Under the pieces are notes generated by a model. That model made no database searches. It was given only the letters and a program-made list of their open reading frames with translations, and was not told the DNA's origin. Both the position numbers and the translations under genes were made by a program. This document shows positions 14,447 to 22,564 of a DNA stretch of 25,255 nucleotides, piece after piece (positions within the stretch are counted from its first letter, which is position 1; every line of letters starts with the position of its first letter). Origin of the DNA: an uncultured Collinsella sp. (GTDB lineage: Bacteria; Actinomycetota; Coriobacteriia; Coriobacteriales; Coriobacteriaceae); assembly GCA_900543505.1 (NCBI GenBank), contig UQSB01000031.1:1-25255 (forward strand), in the 5' to 3' direction.

Positions 14447-14474
14447 ATATTACGCTAAAGTGCTAACAGCACAA
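14447..14474 (-). promoter_or_regulatory. Probable argG promoter
   Basis: On the minus strand TTGTGC (14474-14469), a 16-base spacer and TAATAT (14452-14447) give a start near 14440. The leader ORF then begins about 95 bases in. The 144 bases from 14475 to the HAD start contain no further clear signal; no promoter for the HAD gene was identified. Confidence 0.55.
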
Positions 14475-14618
14475 GCGATAAATCCAAATTTCTGAAAAGT
14501 TTTTTCATTACTTTGTGAATCGTGATGCAAATACGCGCCAATCCTGCGAAAATACGCCCGATTACCAACTGGAGGGTTATTCCGCCCGAAACAAATTAGA
14601 AACGGGAAGGCGCGTTTT

Positions 14619-15446
14619 ATGCAAACTTTTGAATCGGACGCCGCTATCGGCAACATTAAGCTTCTCGCCGTCGATATGGACAAGACATTGCTGACCGACG
14701 AGCGCGCACTGCCCCAGGGCCTCGATGAGCGCCTGGACAAGCTCGCCGAGGCTGGCATCGTGTTCTGTCCCGCCAGCGGACGCCCCGCTCCCAAGCTCGA
14801 GGAGATGTTCGAGGACATCAAGAGCCGCATCGCTTTTTGCCCCGATAACGGAGCCTGCGTTATCTACCGTGGCAACTATATCTATAAGAGCAATATCGAT
14901 ACTGCGCTCTATCACAAGGTCCTGGCGCATGCCGCGCAGGATCCGCGCGCCGTTCCCGTCCTGTGCTGCTATGACGATGCTTACGTTTTGGCGCGCGACC
15001 ACAAGTACCATGACGAGATCAGCGTATACTATTCTGCCATTAACTACGTCGATACCTTTGAGGGCCTTGACATCGAGTCCAACAAGATCTCGATCTTCTT
15101 CCCCGCCTACGATGCCGAGCCCGCATTTCGCGAGGACTATAACCCCGCGTTCTCGGACCAGCTCTACGTTACCAATGCGGGCCGCGAGTGGATCGACTTT
15201 ATGAACCTGGGCGTCGACAAGGGCTCGGGCGTGGCGCATCTGTGCGAGCAGCTCGGCATCGATATTGCAGACGCCGCAGCCGTGGGCGATACCTACAACG
15301 ACATCCCCATGCTTGAGCGCGTCGGTCACAGCTTTATCGTGGACAACGCCGAGGAGCATATGAACGCACATGCTAAATGGCGCATTCCGAGCAACAACGA
15401 CGGGGGCGTACTGACGCTCATCGACGCTATCCTGGCGGCACGTTAA
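14619..15446 (+). CDS. Cof-type HAD-IIB family phosphatase
   Basis: This 275-residue cytosolic hydrolase belongs to the haloacid dehalogenase superfamily, subclass IIB. Motif I is DMDKTLL (Asp19 nucleophile and Asp21 acid/base; lysine replaces the usual glycine). Motif II is the Ser in PASGRP (near 53). Motif III is a lysine in DKGSGVAHL (near 200). Motif IV is GDTYNDIPML (near 227). The C2-type cap lies between motifs II and III. Substrates are usually sugar phosphates, nucleotides or flavin precursors and cannot be named here. GGAAGG precedes the ATG at 14619. It is divergent from argG and ends in a long palindrome and a two-way terminator. Confidence 0.88.
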   Translation: MQTFESDAAIGNIKLLAVDMDKTLLTDERALPQGLDERLDKLAEAGIVFCPASGRPAPKLEEMFEDIKSRIAFCPDNGACVIYRGNYIYKSNIDTALYHKVLAHAAQDPRAVPVLCCYDDAYVLARDHKYHDEISVYYSAINYVDTFEGLDIESNKISIFFPAYDAEPAFREDYNPAFSDQLYVTNAGREWIDFMNLGVDKGSGVAHLCEQLGIDIADAAAVGDTYNDIPMLERVGHSFIVDNAEEHMNAHAKWRIPSNNDGGVLTLIDAILAAR

Positions 15447-15457
15447 CGTTGCTCGTC

Positions 15458-15587
15458 GGACCTGGCCGGGCGAGGCGGGTAAGTTTTTCGTTCGGTCAGG
15501 TCCTGGGCTCGCTCGGAAAGCACATTTGGTGCTTTCCGGCTCGTGCGGAATCTACGAAAAACTTACCCGACTCGCCCGGCCAGGTCC
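15458..15587. repeat. 130-bp nested palindromic element after the HAD gene
   Basis: Arms of 33 bases (15458-15490 and 15555-15587) are inverted copies with a single mismatch. At the centre is a second perfect 10-bp hairpin (15514-15523 with 15529-15538). A GGTCAGGTCCTGGGCT-like motif is also repeated directly near 15495 and 15579. It begins about ten bases after the HAD stop codon and encodes nothing. It looks like a miniature palindromic intergenic element. Confidence 0.85.
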
Positions 15588-15655
15588 TTGGGCTACTTGC
15601 TTGCCGCCTGGATGGCGTCTTGGCGCCTAGATACTTGGCTGAATTGTTTGAATTG

Positions 15656-15687
15656 AAAAGGGCTCATCGTTGATACGAGCCCTTTTT
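15656..15687. terminator. Two-way terminator between HAD gene and second rpiB
   Basis: AAAAGGGCTC (15656-15665) pairs with GAGCCCTTTT (15677-15686) around an 11-base loop. A T-run follows on the plus strand, and the A-run gives one on the minus strand, so it can serve both convergent genes. Confidence 0.88.
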
Positions 15688-15704
15688 CTGTACGGTCAAT
15701 TTGG

Positions 15705-16169
15705 CTAGGCTTCAGCCGCTTCGAGCTGCTGCGTCTCTTTGATCTTGGCGATCATGTCGATGCGGCGCTGGTGACGACCGCCTTCGAACTTGGCGTCGAG
15801 CCATTCGTCCACGATCATCTTTGCGAGCTCGGAGCCCACCACGCGGGCACCGAAGGCCACGATGTTGGTGTTGTTGTGCTCGCGGCTGAGTTTGGCCGAA
15901 TAGGGCTCGGAGCATACCACGGCGCGCACGCCCTCAACCGCGTTGGCTGCCAGACTGATGCCCACGCCCGTGCCACAGATAAGAACGCCCAGATCGCACT
16001 CCCCTGCCGCCACGGCGCAGCCGACCTTGTAGCCGCTGATGGGATAGTCAAAACGCTCGGTGGAGTTGGTGCCAAAGTCCACGACCTCGTAGCCGCGCTC
16101 CTCCAGGTGCTCCTTGATGATGTTCTTGAGCTCGACGGCCACGTGGTCGTTACCGATTGCGATCTTCAT
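15705..16169 (-). CDS. rpiB: Ribose-5-phosphate isomerase B / allose-6-phosphate isomerase family (second copy)
   Basis: This 154-residue paralogue of the protein at 9401 is about three-quarters identical. GNDHVAVELKN, ICGTGVGISLAAN (catalytic Cys at about 65) and HNNTNIVAFGARVVGSELAK are all kept. AAGGAACC precedes the ATG at 16169. It lies 68 bases downstream of the epimerase gene on the same strand and probably shares its operator-covered promoter. Next to an AlsE-like epimerase and a LacI regulator, it may isomerise allose 6-phosphate or serve an inducible pentose route rather than the general pathway. Family is certain; substrate is not. Confidence 0.88.
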   Translation of the reverse strand: MKIAIGNDHVAVELKNIIKEHLEERGYEVVDFGTNSTERFDYPISGYKVGCAVAAGECDLGVLICGTGVGISLAANAVEGVRAVVCSEPYSAKLSREHNNTNIVAFGARVVGSELAKMIVDEWLDAKFEGGRHQRRIDMIAKIKETQQLEAAEA

Positions 16170-16237
16170 TTACAGGTTCCTTTCGATCGAGCCACATGGC
16201 TCTTTGCTATTAACTGACATCCTCTGGCCTGCCGCGG

Positions 16238-16891
16238 TTAGTACTCCTCTCCCTGACGCAGCTTCTCAAGCGCTTCCGCATAGGTCATGTCCTTGCCAAA
16301 CAATGCGCTCGTGCCCAAGATGAAGCCGTCGGCACCGATGGCCGAGAGTTCCTTGACGCGCGCGGGCGAGCAGGCGCCGTCGATCATGATCTTGAAGCCG
16401 TACTCATCCTTGAGAGCCGCAAGCTGTTCAATCTTCTTTTTAGTGAATTCGATAAACGCCTGCCCGGCAAAACCGGGATTGACCGTCATGACCATCACGT
16501 AGTCGCAGAGGTTGAGAATCTCCTCGAGCAGGGTCACCGCGGTATCAGGGTTGACGGCGATGCCCGCAGCGCAACCGAGCGCTTTGATGGCGGCGAGCGT
16601 CTTGACCACATAGCGCTCGGACTCGGGATGAATGTAGATGATATCAGCGCCCGCATCGGCAAAGAGGTCGATCTTGGCCGCCGGGTTCTCGATCATCAGA
16701 TGCACGTCGACGAGCTTTTGCGTGGCAGCGCGCACGGCCTTGATGTCCTCGAGGCCCATCGCAAAGTTAGGTACAAAGCTACCGTCCATCACATCGCAGT
16801 GAAAGACATCGGCACCCGCGGAGTCGAGCTCGCGCACCGTGTTGGCAAGCTCGCCGTAATCGGCACACATCATACTGGGGCAGAGAAGCAT
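16238..16891 (-). CDS. Ribulose-phosphate 3-epimerase family, AlsE-like
   Basis: This 217-residue TIM-barrel epimerase carries metal and catalytic residues His31 and Asp33 in FHCDVMDGSFVPN, His64 in DVHLMI and an aspartate in MIDGACS (near 176). Two segments look closer to D-allulose-6-phosphate epimerase (AlsE) than to Rpe. These are MTVNPGFAGQAFI and GTSALF, together with PSMMC at the start, compared with AlsE's PSLMC, MTVDPGFAGQPFI and GTSGLF as I remember them. The ATG at 16891 follows GAGGG. It is the first gene of a two-gene unit with rpiB and is divergent from a LacI-type regulator. Function as ordinary Rpe remains possible. Confidence 0.85.
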   Translation of the reverse strand: MLLCPSMMCADYGELANTVRELDSAGADVFHCDVMDGSFVPNFAMGLEDIKAVRAATQKLVDVHLMIENPAAKIDLFADAGADIIYIHPESERYVVKTLAAIKALGCAAGIAVNPDTAVTLLEEILNLCDYVMVMTVNPGFAGQAFIEFTKKKIEQLAALKDEYGFKIMIDGACSPARVKELSAIGADGFILGTSALFGKDMTYAEALEKLRQGEEY

Positions 16892-16927
16892 AGATGATCC
16901 CTCGCAAATTCGTCCAAGAGCGTCATT

Positions 16928-16945
16928 TGGTTAATCGTATAACCA
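16928..16945. promoter_or_regulatory. LacI-type operator 1, over the epimerase promoter
   Basis: TGGTTAATCGTATAACCA is an 18-base imperfect palindrome. On the minus strand a -10-like TACGAT lies inside it, 16 bases after a TTGGTA, so binding there would block transcription of the epimerase-rpiB unit. Confidence 0.65.
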
Positions 16946-17020
16946 GCTGCGAATCTACCAAATTCCAGTGTATGAATCGGTAAGCGGTAGTTATTCACTC
17001 CGTGAACGGTACCTAATTCA

Positions 17021-17088
17021 TGGTTAATCGTATAATCAAGTGTTAACCAAATAGGACGTTATAATTGTTAACCAGCAGGCGTTAACCA
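17021..17088. promoter_or_regulatory. LacI-type operator cluster and lacI promoter
   Basis: A second near-copy of operator 1 lies at 17021-17038. Three GTTAACCA half-sites follow at 17042-17049, 17067-17074 and 17081-17088. A perfect TATAAT (17060-17065) sits among them as the likely -10 for the regulator gene; no good -35 is seen. The arrangement suggests autoregulation. Confidence 0.65.
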
Positions 17089-17101
17089 AGCTGGAGGTCC
17101 C

Positions 17102-18106
17102 ATGGCGCAAAAACAGCTCTCAATGAAAGAAATCGCCCAACTTGCCGGGGTCTCCGTAGCCACCGTGAGCCATGTGGTCAACAACGTTGGCCGTTTCTCC
17201 GAGGACACGCGCAAACGAGTGCAGGATGTTATCGACCAGTACGGTTACGTTACCAACCAGTCCGCCAAGACGCTTCGCCAAGCGCAGTCGCGCTCCATAG
17301 GCATGATCGTGCCCGATATATCCAACGACTTCTTTTCCAAGATCGCCTACCACGTAGAGCGCACGCTTGCGGCGCAGGGGTACTCTGTCTTTGTCTGCAA
17401 CAGCGGCAACGATCCGCAGCGCGAGCGCGATTACTTCCATAGCCTTGCCAGCAAGCAGGCCGACGGCATCATATGCATCTCGGGCCTGCGTGAGCTCACG
17501 GACGACATCGTCACGCGCGGTATCCCCGTGGTCTGCATCGACCGCATGCCGCAGTCGGACCTCGCCATCCCCCACGTGGGGACCGATGACGAACGCGGCG
17601 CCTACCTGGCAACGAGCGCACTCATTGACCGCGACTGCAAAAACATCCTCACCATCTCGAGCTTTACCGCAGACTACGACCGCAACGACCGCCTCACGGG
17701 CTATATGCATGCGCTCGCCGATCATGGCCTGCCGCTTCGCCGCGAGTACATGGCCTACGTCACCGGCCAGCGTCCTAGCATGGACGAGGCTCAGGATATC
17801 GTTGCCGGAATGATCGATGCGGGCATGCCGCTCGACGGCATCTTTGCCACAAGCGACCATTCGGCCGCAGGAGCGCTGCGCGCCGTGCAGGCAGCAGGTC
17901 TCAACGTGCCCGGAGACATCAAGATCGTGGGCTACGATGACTCCATCTACTCCAAGCTCACCACGCCGCAGATCACCACGGTTCAGCGCCACCCCGAGCT
18001 CATGGCACAAGGGGGTTGCAAGGCGCTCCTCGACCTCATCGCAGGCCGCACCCCCGCCATGGAGACCGTGGCCCCCGTAGAGCTCGTGCGCCGCAGGAGC
18101 TGCTAA
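17102..18106 (+). CDS. LacI/GalR-family transcription regulator
   Basis: This 334-residue regulator has an N-terminal LacI helix-turn-helix (MKEIAQLAGVSVATVSHVVN, residues 8-27) with its hinge helix near 50-60. A periplasmic-binding-protein-like sugar domain runs from about 65 (SIGMIVPDISNDFFSKI) to the end. GGAGG (17093-17097) precedes the ATG at 17102. The divergent epimerase and rpiB genes, and the five half-site clusters between them, point to local control of that sugar-phosphate unit and of itself. The ligand is unknown; allose, allulose or ribose are candidates by context. No transporter or kinase is present nearby. Confidence 0.9.
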   Translation: MAQKQLSMKEIAQLAGVSVATVSHVVNNVGRFSEDTRKRVQDVIDQYGYVTNQSAKTLRQAQSRSIGMIVPDISNDFFSKIAYHVERTLAAQGYSVFVCNSGNDPQRERDYFHSLASKQADGIICISGLRELTDDIVTRGIPVVCIDRMPQSDLAIPHVGTDDERGAYLATSALIDRDCKNILTISSFTADYDRNDRLTGYMHALADHGLPLRREYMAYVTGQRPSMDEAQDIVAGMIDAGMPLDGIFATSDHSAAGALRAVQAAGLNVPGDIKIVGYDDSIYSKLTTPQITTVQRHPELMAQGGCKALLDLIAGRTPAMETVAPVELVRRRSC

Positions 18107-18117
18107 CCGCACAGAAA

Positions 18118-18161
18118 GACGCCGCGGGACGCATCCAAGCCTGAAAACGTTCCGCGGCGTC
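18118..18161 (+). terminator. Hairpin after the LacI-type gene
   Basis: A perfect 10-bp GC-rich stem (18118-18127 with 18152-18161) has a 24-base loop and starts 12 bases after the stop codon. No T-run follows, so termination is uncertain. The remaining bases to 18236 show no other feature. Confidence 0.45.
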
Positions 18162-18236
18162 GGCATTGGCGACCTGCGACCATCGGGCGGCCAGAAGCGT
18201 CGCACCCATGGTCATCGCCCGCAAGCTCGTCGCTCG

Positions 18237-20987
18237 CTACTTGGCGTCGGCCCAGGTTATGCCGGTGCTGGCTTCGGCGATTAGGGGGACGCGGAGGTCT
18301 ACTACGTGTTCCATGACGTCGCGGACCATGGCGGTGAGGCGCTCGACTTCGTTGACGGGGCACTCAAAGTCCAGTTCGTCGTGTACCTGCAGAATCATAT
18401 GGGCGGCAAAGCCCTCTTCTTCCAGGCGGCGGCTTACGCGGGCCATGGCGATCTTGATGATGTCGGCCGCGGTGCCCTGCATGGGGTGGTTCATGGCCGT
18501 GCGCTCGCCAAAGCCGCGGAGCTGTGGGTTTTTGGCCTTGAGCTCGGGAATATGGCGTCTGCGGCCATACATGGTCTCGGCATAGCCCGTCTGCTTGGCA
18601 CGTGCCACCACGTTGTCGAGGAACTTGCGCACGCCCGGGTAGGCCTCGTAGTAGCGATCGATCATGTCGCGCGCCTCGGCCATCGAGATGTGCAGCGACT
18701 GCGACAGGCCATAGGCCTGCTGGCCGTACACAATGCCAAAGTTCACGGCCTTGGCGCGACTGCGCAGGTCGGGTGTCACCTCGGACACCGGCACGCCAAA
18801 TACGCGCGCGGCCGTCTCGGCATGGAAGTCCTCGCCCTCGTTGAAGGCGCGCACCAGGTGCTCGTCACCCGAAAGATGCGCGAGCAGGCGCAGCTCGATC
18901 TGCGAGTAGTCCACCGCCAAAAAGACGCTGCCCTCGCCCGCCGAGAACGCCGTCTTGACGGTACGACCCAGCTCAGAGCGCGTCGGAATGTTCTGCAGGT
19001 TCGGGTCGCTCGAGGACAGACGTCCCGTTGCGGTAATGGTCTGGTTGTACGTGGTGTGCACGCGACCGTCACCACGGCGCAGCGGGCCCAGCGTGTCCAG
19101 ATAGGTCGACTTAATCTTGGACTTCTCGCGCCAGTCCAAAATCAGGCGCACGATCTCGTGGTCGCGGGCAAGGTCGCTCAACACCTTGGCGTTGGTCGAA
19201 TAGTAGCCGCGCTTGGTCTTTTTGAGGCCCTTGGTCGGAAGCCCCATAACATCAAACAGCACGTGCGAGAGCTGCATGGGGCTGCCGATGTTAAAGGTCT
19301 CGTCGCCAGCCAGGTCGCGAATGCTGCGCTCAACCTCGGAAATCTGGGTCGCCAGGCCCTCGGACAGACTGTGCAGGCGGTCGGGGTCCACGAGCATGCC
19401 CGCGCGCTCCATCTTGGCAAGCACCGGCACGAGCGGCATCTCGATGCCATCGAACACGTTGGCGGCATTCTCACGGGCCATGCACTCGCGCAACGGTGCC
19501 ACGAGCGCCAGCGTCAAGGCCGCAGTACGGGCGGCAGGCGCCGGAGCGTCCTCGCCGGCACCCTCTGCGCCGCGCGCCGCAGGCAGCGCCATCTGCAGAT
19601 AGGTATCGGCCAGATACGCCTCATCGAACTCGGAGCGATCGGAATCCAGCAGATAGGCAGCGACCACGGTATCGAAGATACGCGTGGAATCAGCGGACAG
19701 CGGGTCCATGAGCTCGGGCTCAGAAGAGTCGACGGGCGAAAGCTCATGCAGCAGCGCCTTCGTATCCGGGCTCGCCACACGGCCTTCCATAAACAGACGC
19801 GCGAGCACGCCGGCAATCACGCCGTGGGCGAAGTTGAAGCCCTCAACCTCAGCCGCCGCACCGCTGTCGCCCTCCTCGAGCGCAAACAGGCCCTTGGACG
19901 TCGCCAACCACAGCGTGCGCGTCAGCCCAAAGAGCGCGCCCTCTTCCTTGTCATCGTCCACCACGGCGGCGACCCACTCGCCGACATCAATCGCGCGGGA
20001 GACCTCATCTGCAACGGCACCAAGCGCGTCAGTATCGCCGGCGGCTGCGCGCAAAACGGCGGGCATCTCAAACGTGCTGACAGTGGCAGCAGCGCCACCC
20101 TCGCCGCCGATCAGCGCCAAGAAACGGTTCTGCATGGCGGTGATGCCGAGCGTGCCCAGTGCCGCGGAAACCTCATCGGCGGAAAACGTCGGGAAGGACG
20201 TCGCCTCAAAATCGAGCTCAACGGGTGCATCGGTGCGGATGGTTGCGACCTTGCGGCTCAGCAGCGCATCATCGATGTGCGCGCGCAGGTTTTCTCCCAT
20301 CTTGCCCTTGACCTCGTCGGCGTGTGCGATGACCTCGTCCAGGCTACCGTACTGCGCAATGAGCGCGCTCGCCTTTTTGGGGCCGATGCCCGGCACGCCG
20401 GGGATGTTGTCGGACGTGTCGCCCTTCAGACCATAAAAATCGGGCACGAGCGCCGGCGTGATGCCGTGATACAGATCGTCCACGCTCTCGGGCGTCATGA
20501 TCGCCACGTCGGACAGGCCCTTGCGGGTCGAGACCACGTTAACGTGCTCGGTCACGAGCTGATACATATCGCGATCACCGGTCACCAGCAACATATCACA
20601 GCCGGCCTGCTCGCCCAGGCGCGCCATAGTGCCCAAGATGTCATCGCCTTCCCAGCCCTCGGACTGCAAAATCGGCACGTTGAGTGCGGCGAGCAGCTCC
20701 TTAATCATGGGAAACTGTGCGTGCAGATCGGGGTCCATGGGCGGGCGCTGAGCCTTGTACTGCGGCAGCATCTCCATGCGCACGCGCGGCTTGCCCTTGT
20801 CAAACGCCACGACAACGCCGTCGGGATTAAAGGCGTCAATCATCTTGAGGAACATATTCAAAAAGCCAAAGATCGCGTTGGTGGGACGACCGTCCGGCGC
20901 GTTCATGGTGGGCGGCACGGCGTGGAAGGCGCGGTGCATGAGCGAGTTGCCGTCGATGACGGCAAAGGTACGGCGCTTGTCAGACAT
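18237..20987 (-). CDS. polA: DNA polymerase I
   Basis: This 916-residue DNA repair and Okazaki-fragment-processing polymerase has an N-terminal 5' nuclease domain (1 to about 290; VIDGNSLMHRAFHA, EGWEGDDILGT, TGDRDMYQL, GLKGDTSDNIPGVPGIGPKK). The middle domain (about 300-500) lacks recognisable exonuclease motifs, so 3'-5' proofreading is probably absent, as in Taq-type enzymes. The C-terminal polymerase domain shows DYSQIELRLLAHLSG (Asp693), RSRAKAVNFGIVYGQQAYG and VHDELDFE (Asp870). The ATG at 20987 follows GAGGT; an earlier in-frame ATG would add 13 residues before the conserved start. It stands alone, convergent with lacI and divergent from the aminopeptidase gene. Confidence 0.96.
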   Translation of the reverse strand: MSDKRRTFAVIDGNSLMHRAFHAVPPTMNAPDGRPTNAIFGFLNMFLKMIDAFNPDGVVVAFDKGKPRVRMEMLPQYKAQRPPMDPDLHAQFPMIKELLAALNVPILQSEGWEGDDILGTMARLGEQAGCDMLLVTGDRDMYQLVTEHVNVVSTRKGLSDVAIMTPESVDDLYHGITPALVPDFYGLKGDTSDNIPGVPGIGPKKASALIAQYGSLDEVIAHADEVKGKMGENLRAHIDDALLSRKVATIRTDAPVELDFEATSFPTFSADEVSAALGTLGITAMQNRFLALIGGEGGAAATVSTFEMPAVLRAAAGDTDALGAVADEVSRAIDVGEWVAAVVDDDKEEGALFGLTRTLWLATSKGLFALEEGDSGAAAEVEGFNFAHGVIAGVLARLFMEGRVASPDTKALLHELSPVDSSEPELMDPLSADSTRIFDTVVAAYLLDSDRSEFDEAYLADTYLQMALPAARGAEGAGEDAPAPAARTAALTLALVAPLRECMARENAANVFDGIEMPLVPVLAKMERAGMLVDPDRLHSLSEGLATQISEVERSIRDLAGDETFNIGSPMQLSHVLFDVMGLPTKGLKKTKRGYYSTNAKVLSDLARDHEIVRLILDWREKSKIKSTYLDTLGPLRRGDGRVHTTYNQTITATGRLSSSDPNLQNIPTRSELGRTVKTAFSAGEGSVFLAVDYSQIELRLLAHLSGDEHLVRAFNEGEDFHAETAARVFGVPVSEVTPDLRSRAKAVNFGIVYGQQAYGLSQSLHISMAEARDMIDRYYEAYPGVRKFLDNVVARAKQTGYAETMYGRRRHIPELKAKNPQLRGFGERTAMNHPMQGTAADIIKIAMARVSRRLEEEGFAAHMILQVHDELDFECPVNEVERLTAMVRDVMEHVVDLRVPLIAEASTGITWADAK

Positions 20988-21095
20988 ATTGAATACCTCG
21001 CTTTGGGCTGGGCACGGCTTGCTCACACCAGTTTACACGCTCCCCGCCCCACAGCCACAGCACATCAAGCTTCCCCGCCGCCGCGGGCCCGCGCG

Positions 21096-21104
21096 TGATA
21101 CGAT
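21096..21104 (+). promoter_or_regulatory. Possible extended -10 promoter of the aminopeptidase gene
   Basis: TGATACGAT forms a TGn-extended -10 element, 50 bases before the start codon, with no recognisable -35 in the GC-rich DNA upstream. Confidence 0.35.
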
Positions 21105-21153
21105 GGCTCACGGTACATCAACCAGCACGATCGATCCGAAAGGAGCCTGCGTC

Positions 21154-22551
21154 ATGGAGCGTCCCTGCGCATGGAAAAAGTACACGCCACAGCAAATCGA
21201 GGAGCTCGAGGAGCTTTGCCGCGGCTATAAGCAGTTTTTGAGTGAGAACAAGACCGAGCGCCTGTGTGTCAAGGCCGGCATCAAGATGGCCGAGGAGGCG
21301 GGCTACGTCGACCTGGAGACCGTGATCGCCGAAGGCCGCGAGCTCAAGGCAGGCGACAAGGTGTACGCCGCCAACCACGGCAAGGACCTTATGCTCGTCA
21401 ACCTTGGAACCGCCCCGCTCGAGCAGGGCTTTAACATCCTGGGCGCCCACGTGGACTCGCCTCGCCTGGACCTCAAGCAAAATCCCGCCTTCGAGGCCGG
21501 CGACATGGCCTACCTCGACACGCACTACTACGGCGGCGTCAAGAGCTACCACTGGGTGGGCTCCCCGCTCGCGCTTGTGGGCGTCATCTGCAAAAAGGAC
21601 GGCACCACCGTCGACATCAACATCGGCGACAAGGCTGACGACCCGGTCTTTACCATCTCCGACCTGCTGATCCACCTCTCGAGCGAGCAGATGTCCAAGC
21701 CGGCCAAGGACGCCGTCGACGCCGAGATCCTCGACGTGATCGTGGGCGGCCGCCCCGTCAAGTTTGACGAGGACGACAAGGACGCCCCCAAGGAGCCCGT
21801 CAAGCAGATGTTCTTGGATATCCTCAAGGAACAGTACGATGTCGAGGAGGAGGACTTCCTCTCCGCCGAGATCGAGGTCGTGCCCGCCGGCCCCGCCCGC
21901 GACATGGGTCTCGACCGCTCCATGATTTTGGGCTATGGCCACGACGACCGCGTCTGCGCTTACCCCTCCATGCTCGCCCAGATCAACGTGGCAGACGTCG
22001 AGCGTACGAGTATCACGCTCATCGTCGACAAGGAGGAGATCGGCTCCGTGGGCGCCACCGGCATGACGAGCCGTTTCTTCGAGAACACCGTCGCCGAGAT
22101 CATGACGCTCGCCGGCGAGAGCAGCCCGCTGGCCCTGCGCCGCGCACTCGCCCGCAGCCGCATGCTCTCCTCTGACGTGTCCGCCGGCTTCGACCCGGGC
22201 TATGCCGGCAAGTTCGAGACCAAGAACGCAGCCTTCATGGGTCGCGGCCTGTGCTTTAACAAGTACACGGGCAGCCGCGGCAAGGGCGGCTCCAACGACG
22301 CCGACGCCGAGTATGTGGCCCTCATCCGCGACATCATGGACGAGGCCGGCGTGGACTTCCAGACCTGCGAGCTCGGCCGCGTCAACGCGGGTGGCGGCGG
22401 CACCATCGCCTACATCATGGCCGAGTATGGCATGAACGTCATCGACTCCGGCGTTGCCGTCCTGTCCATGCACGCCCTGTGGGAGGTCGCCAACAAGGCC
22501 GATATCTACGAGGCCTATCGCGGCTACAAGGCCTTCATCGAGCGCGCCTAA
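21154..22551 (+). CDS. M18 family aminopeptidase
   Basis: This 465-residue cytosolic metallo-aminopeptidase of the M18 family (aspartyl aminopeptidase/ApeA-like) removes N-terminal residues from peptides. Zinc ligands and catalytic residues are visible as GAHVDSPRLD (His99), the DKEEIGSVGATG glutamate pair, GYGHDDR and a C-terminal LSMHALWE histidine. KGGSNDADAEY and NAGGGGTIA are also family marks. AAAGGAG precedes the ATG at 21154. The open frame extends upstream antisense to polA, but that part is not coding. It ends in an inverted repeat that separates it from yaaA. Peptide preference is not predictable from sequence alone. Confidence 0.92.
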   Translation: MERPCAWKKYTPQQIEELEELCRGYKQFLSENKTERLCVKAGIKMAEEAGYVDLETVIAEGRELKAGDKVYAANHGKDLMLVNLGTAPLEQGFNILGAHVDSPRLDLKQNPAFEAGDMAYLDTHYYGGVKSYHWVGSPLALVGVICKKDGTTVDINIGDKADDPVFTISDLLIHLSSEQMSKPAKDAVDAEILDVIVGGRPVKFDEDDKDAPKEPVKQMFLDILKEQYDVEEEDFLSAEIEVVPAGPARDMGLDRSMILGYGHDDRVCAYPSMLAQINVADVERTSITLIVDKEEIGSVGATGMTSRFFENTVAEIMTLAGESSPLALRRALARSRMLSSDVSAGFDPGYAGKFETKNAAFMGRGLCFNKYTGSRGKGGSNDADAEYVALIRDIMDEAGVDFQTCELGRVNAGGGGTIAYIMAEYGMNVIDSGVAVLSMHALWEVANKADIYEAYRGYKAFIERA

Positions 22552-22564
22552 CCAACCCTTCATC

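Noticed and set aside
18306..21098. A 930-codon open frame on the plus strand opposite polA
   Set aside because: It is exactly antisense to a full, motif-rich DNA polymerase I and has low-complexity, arginine/histidine-rich content typical of GC-rich shadow frames.
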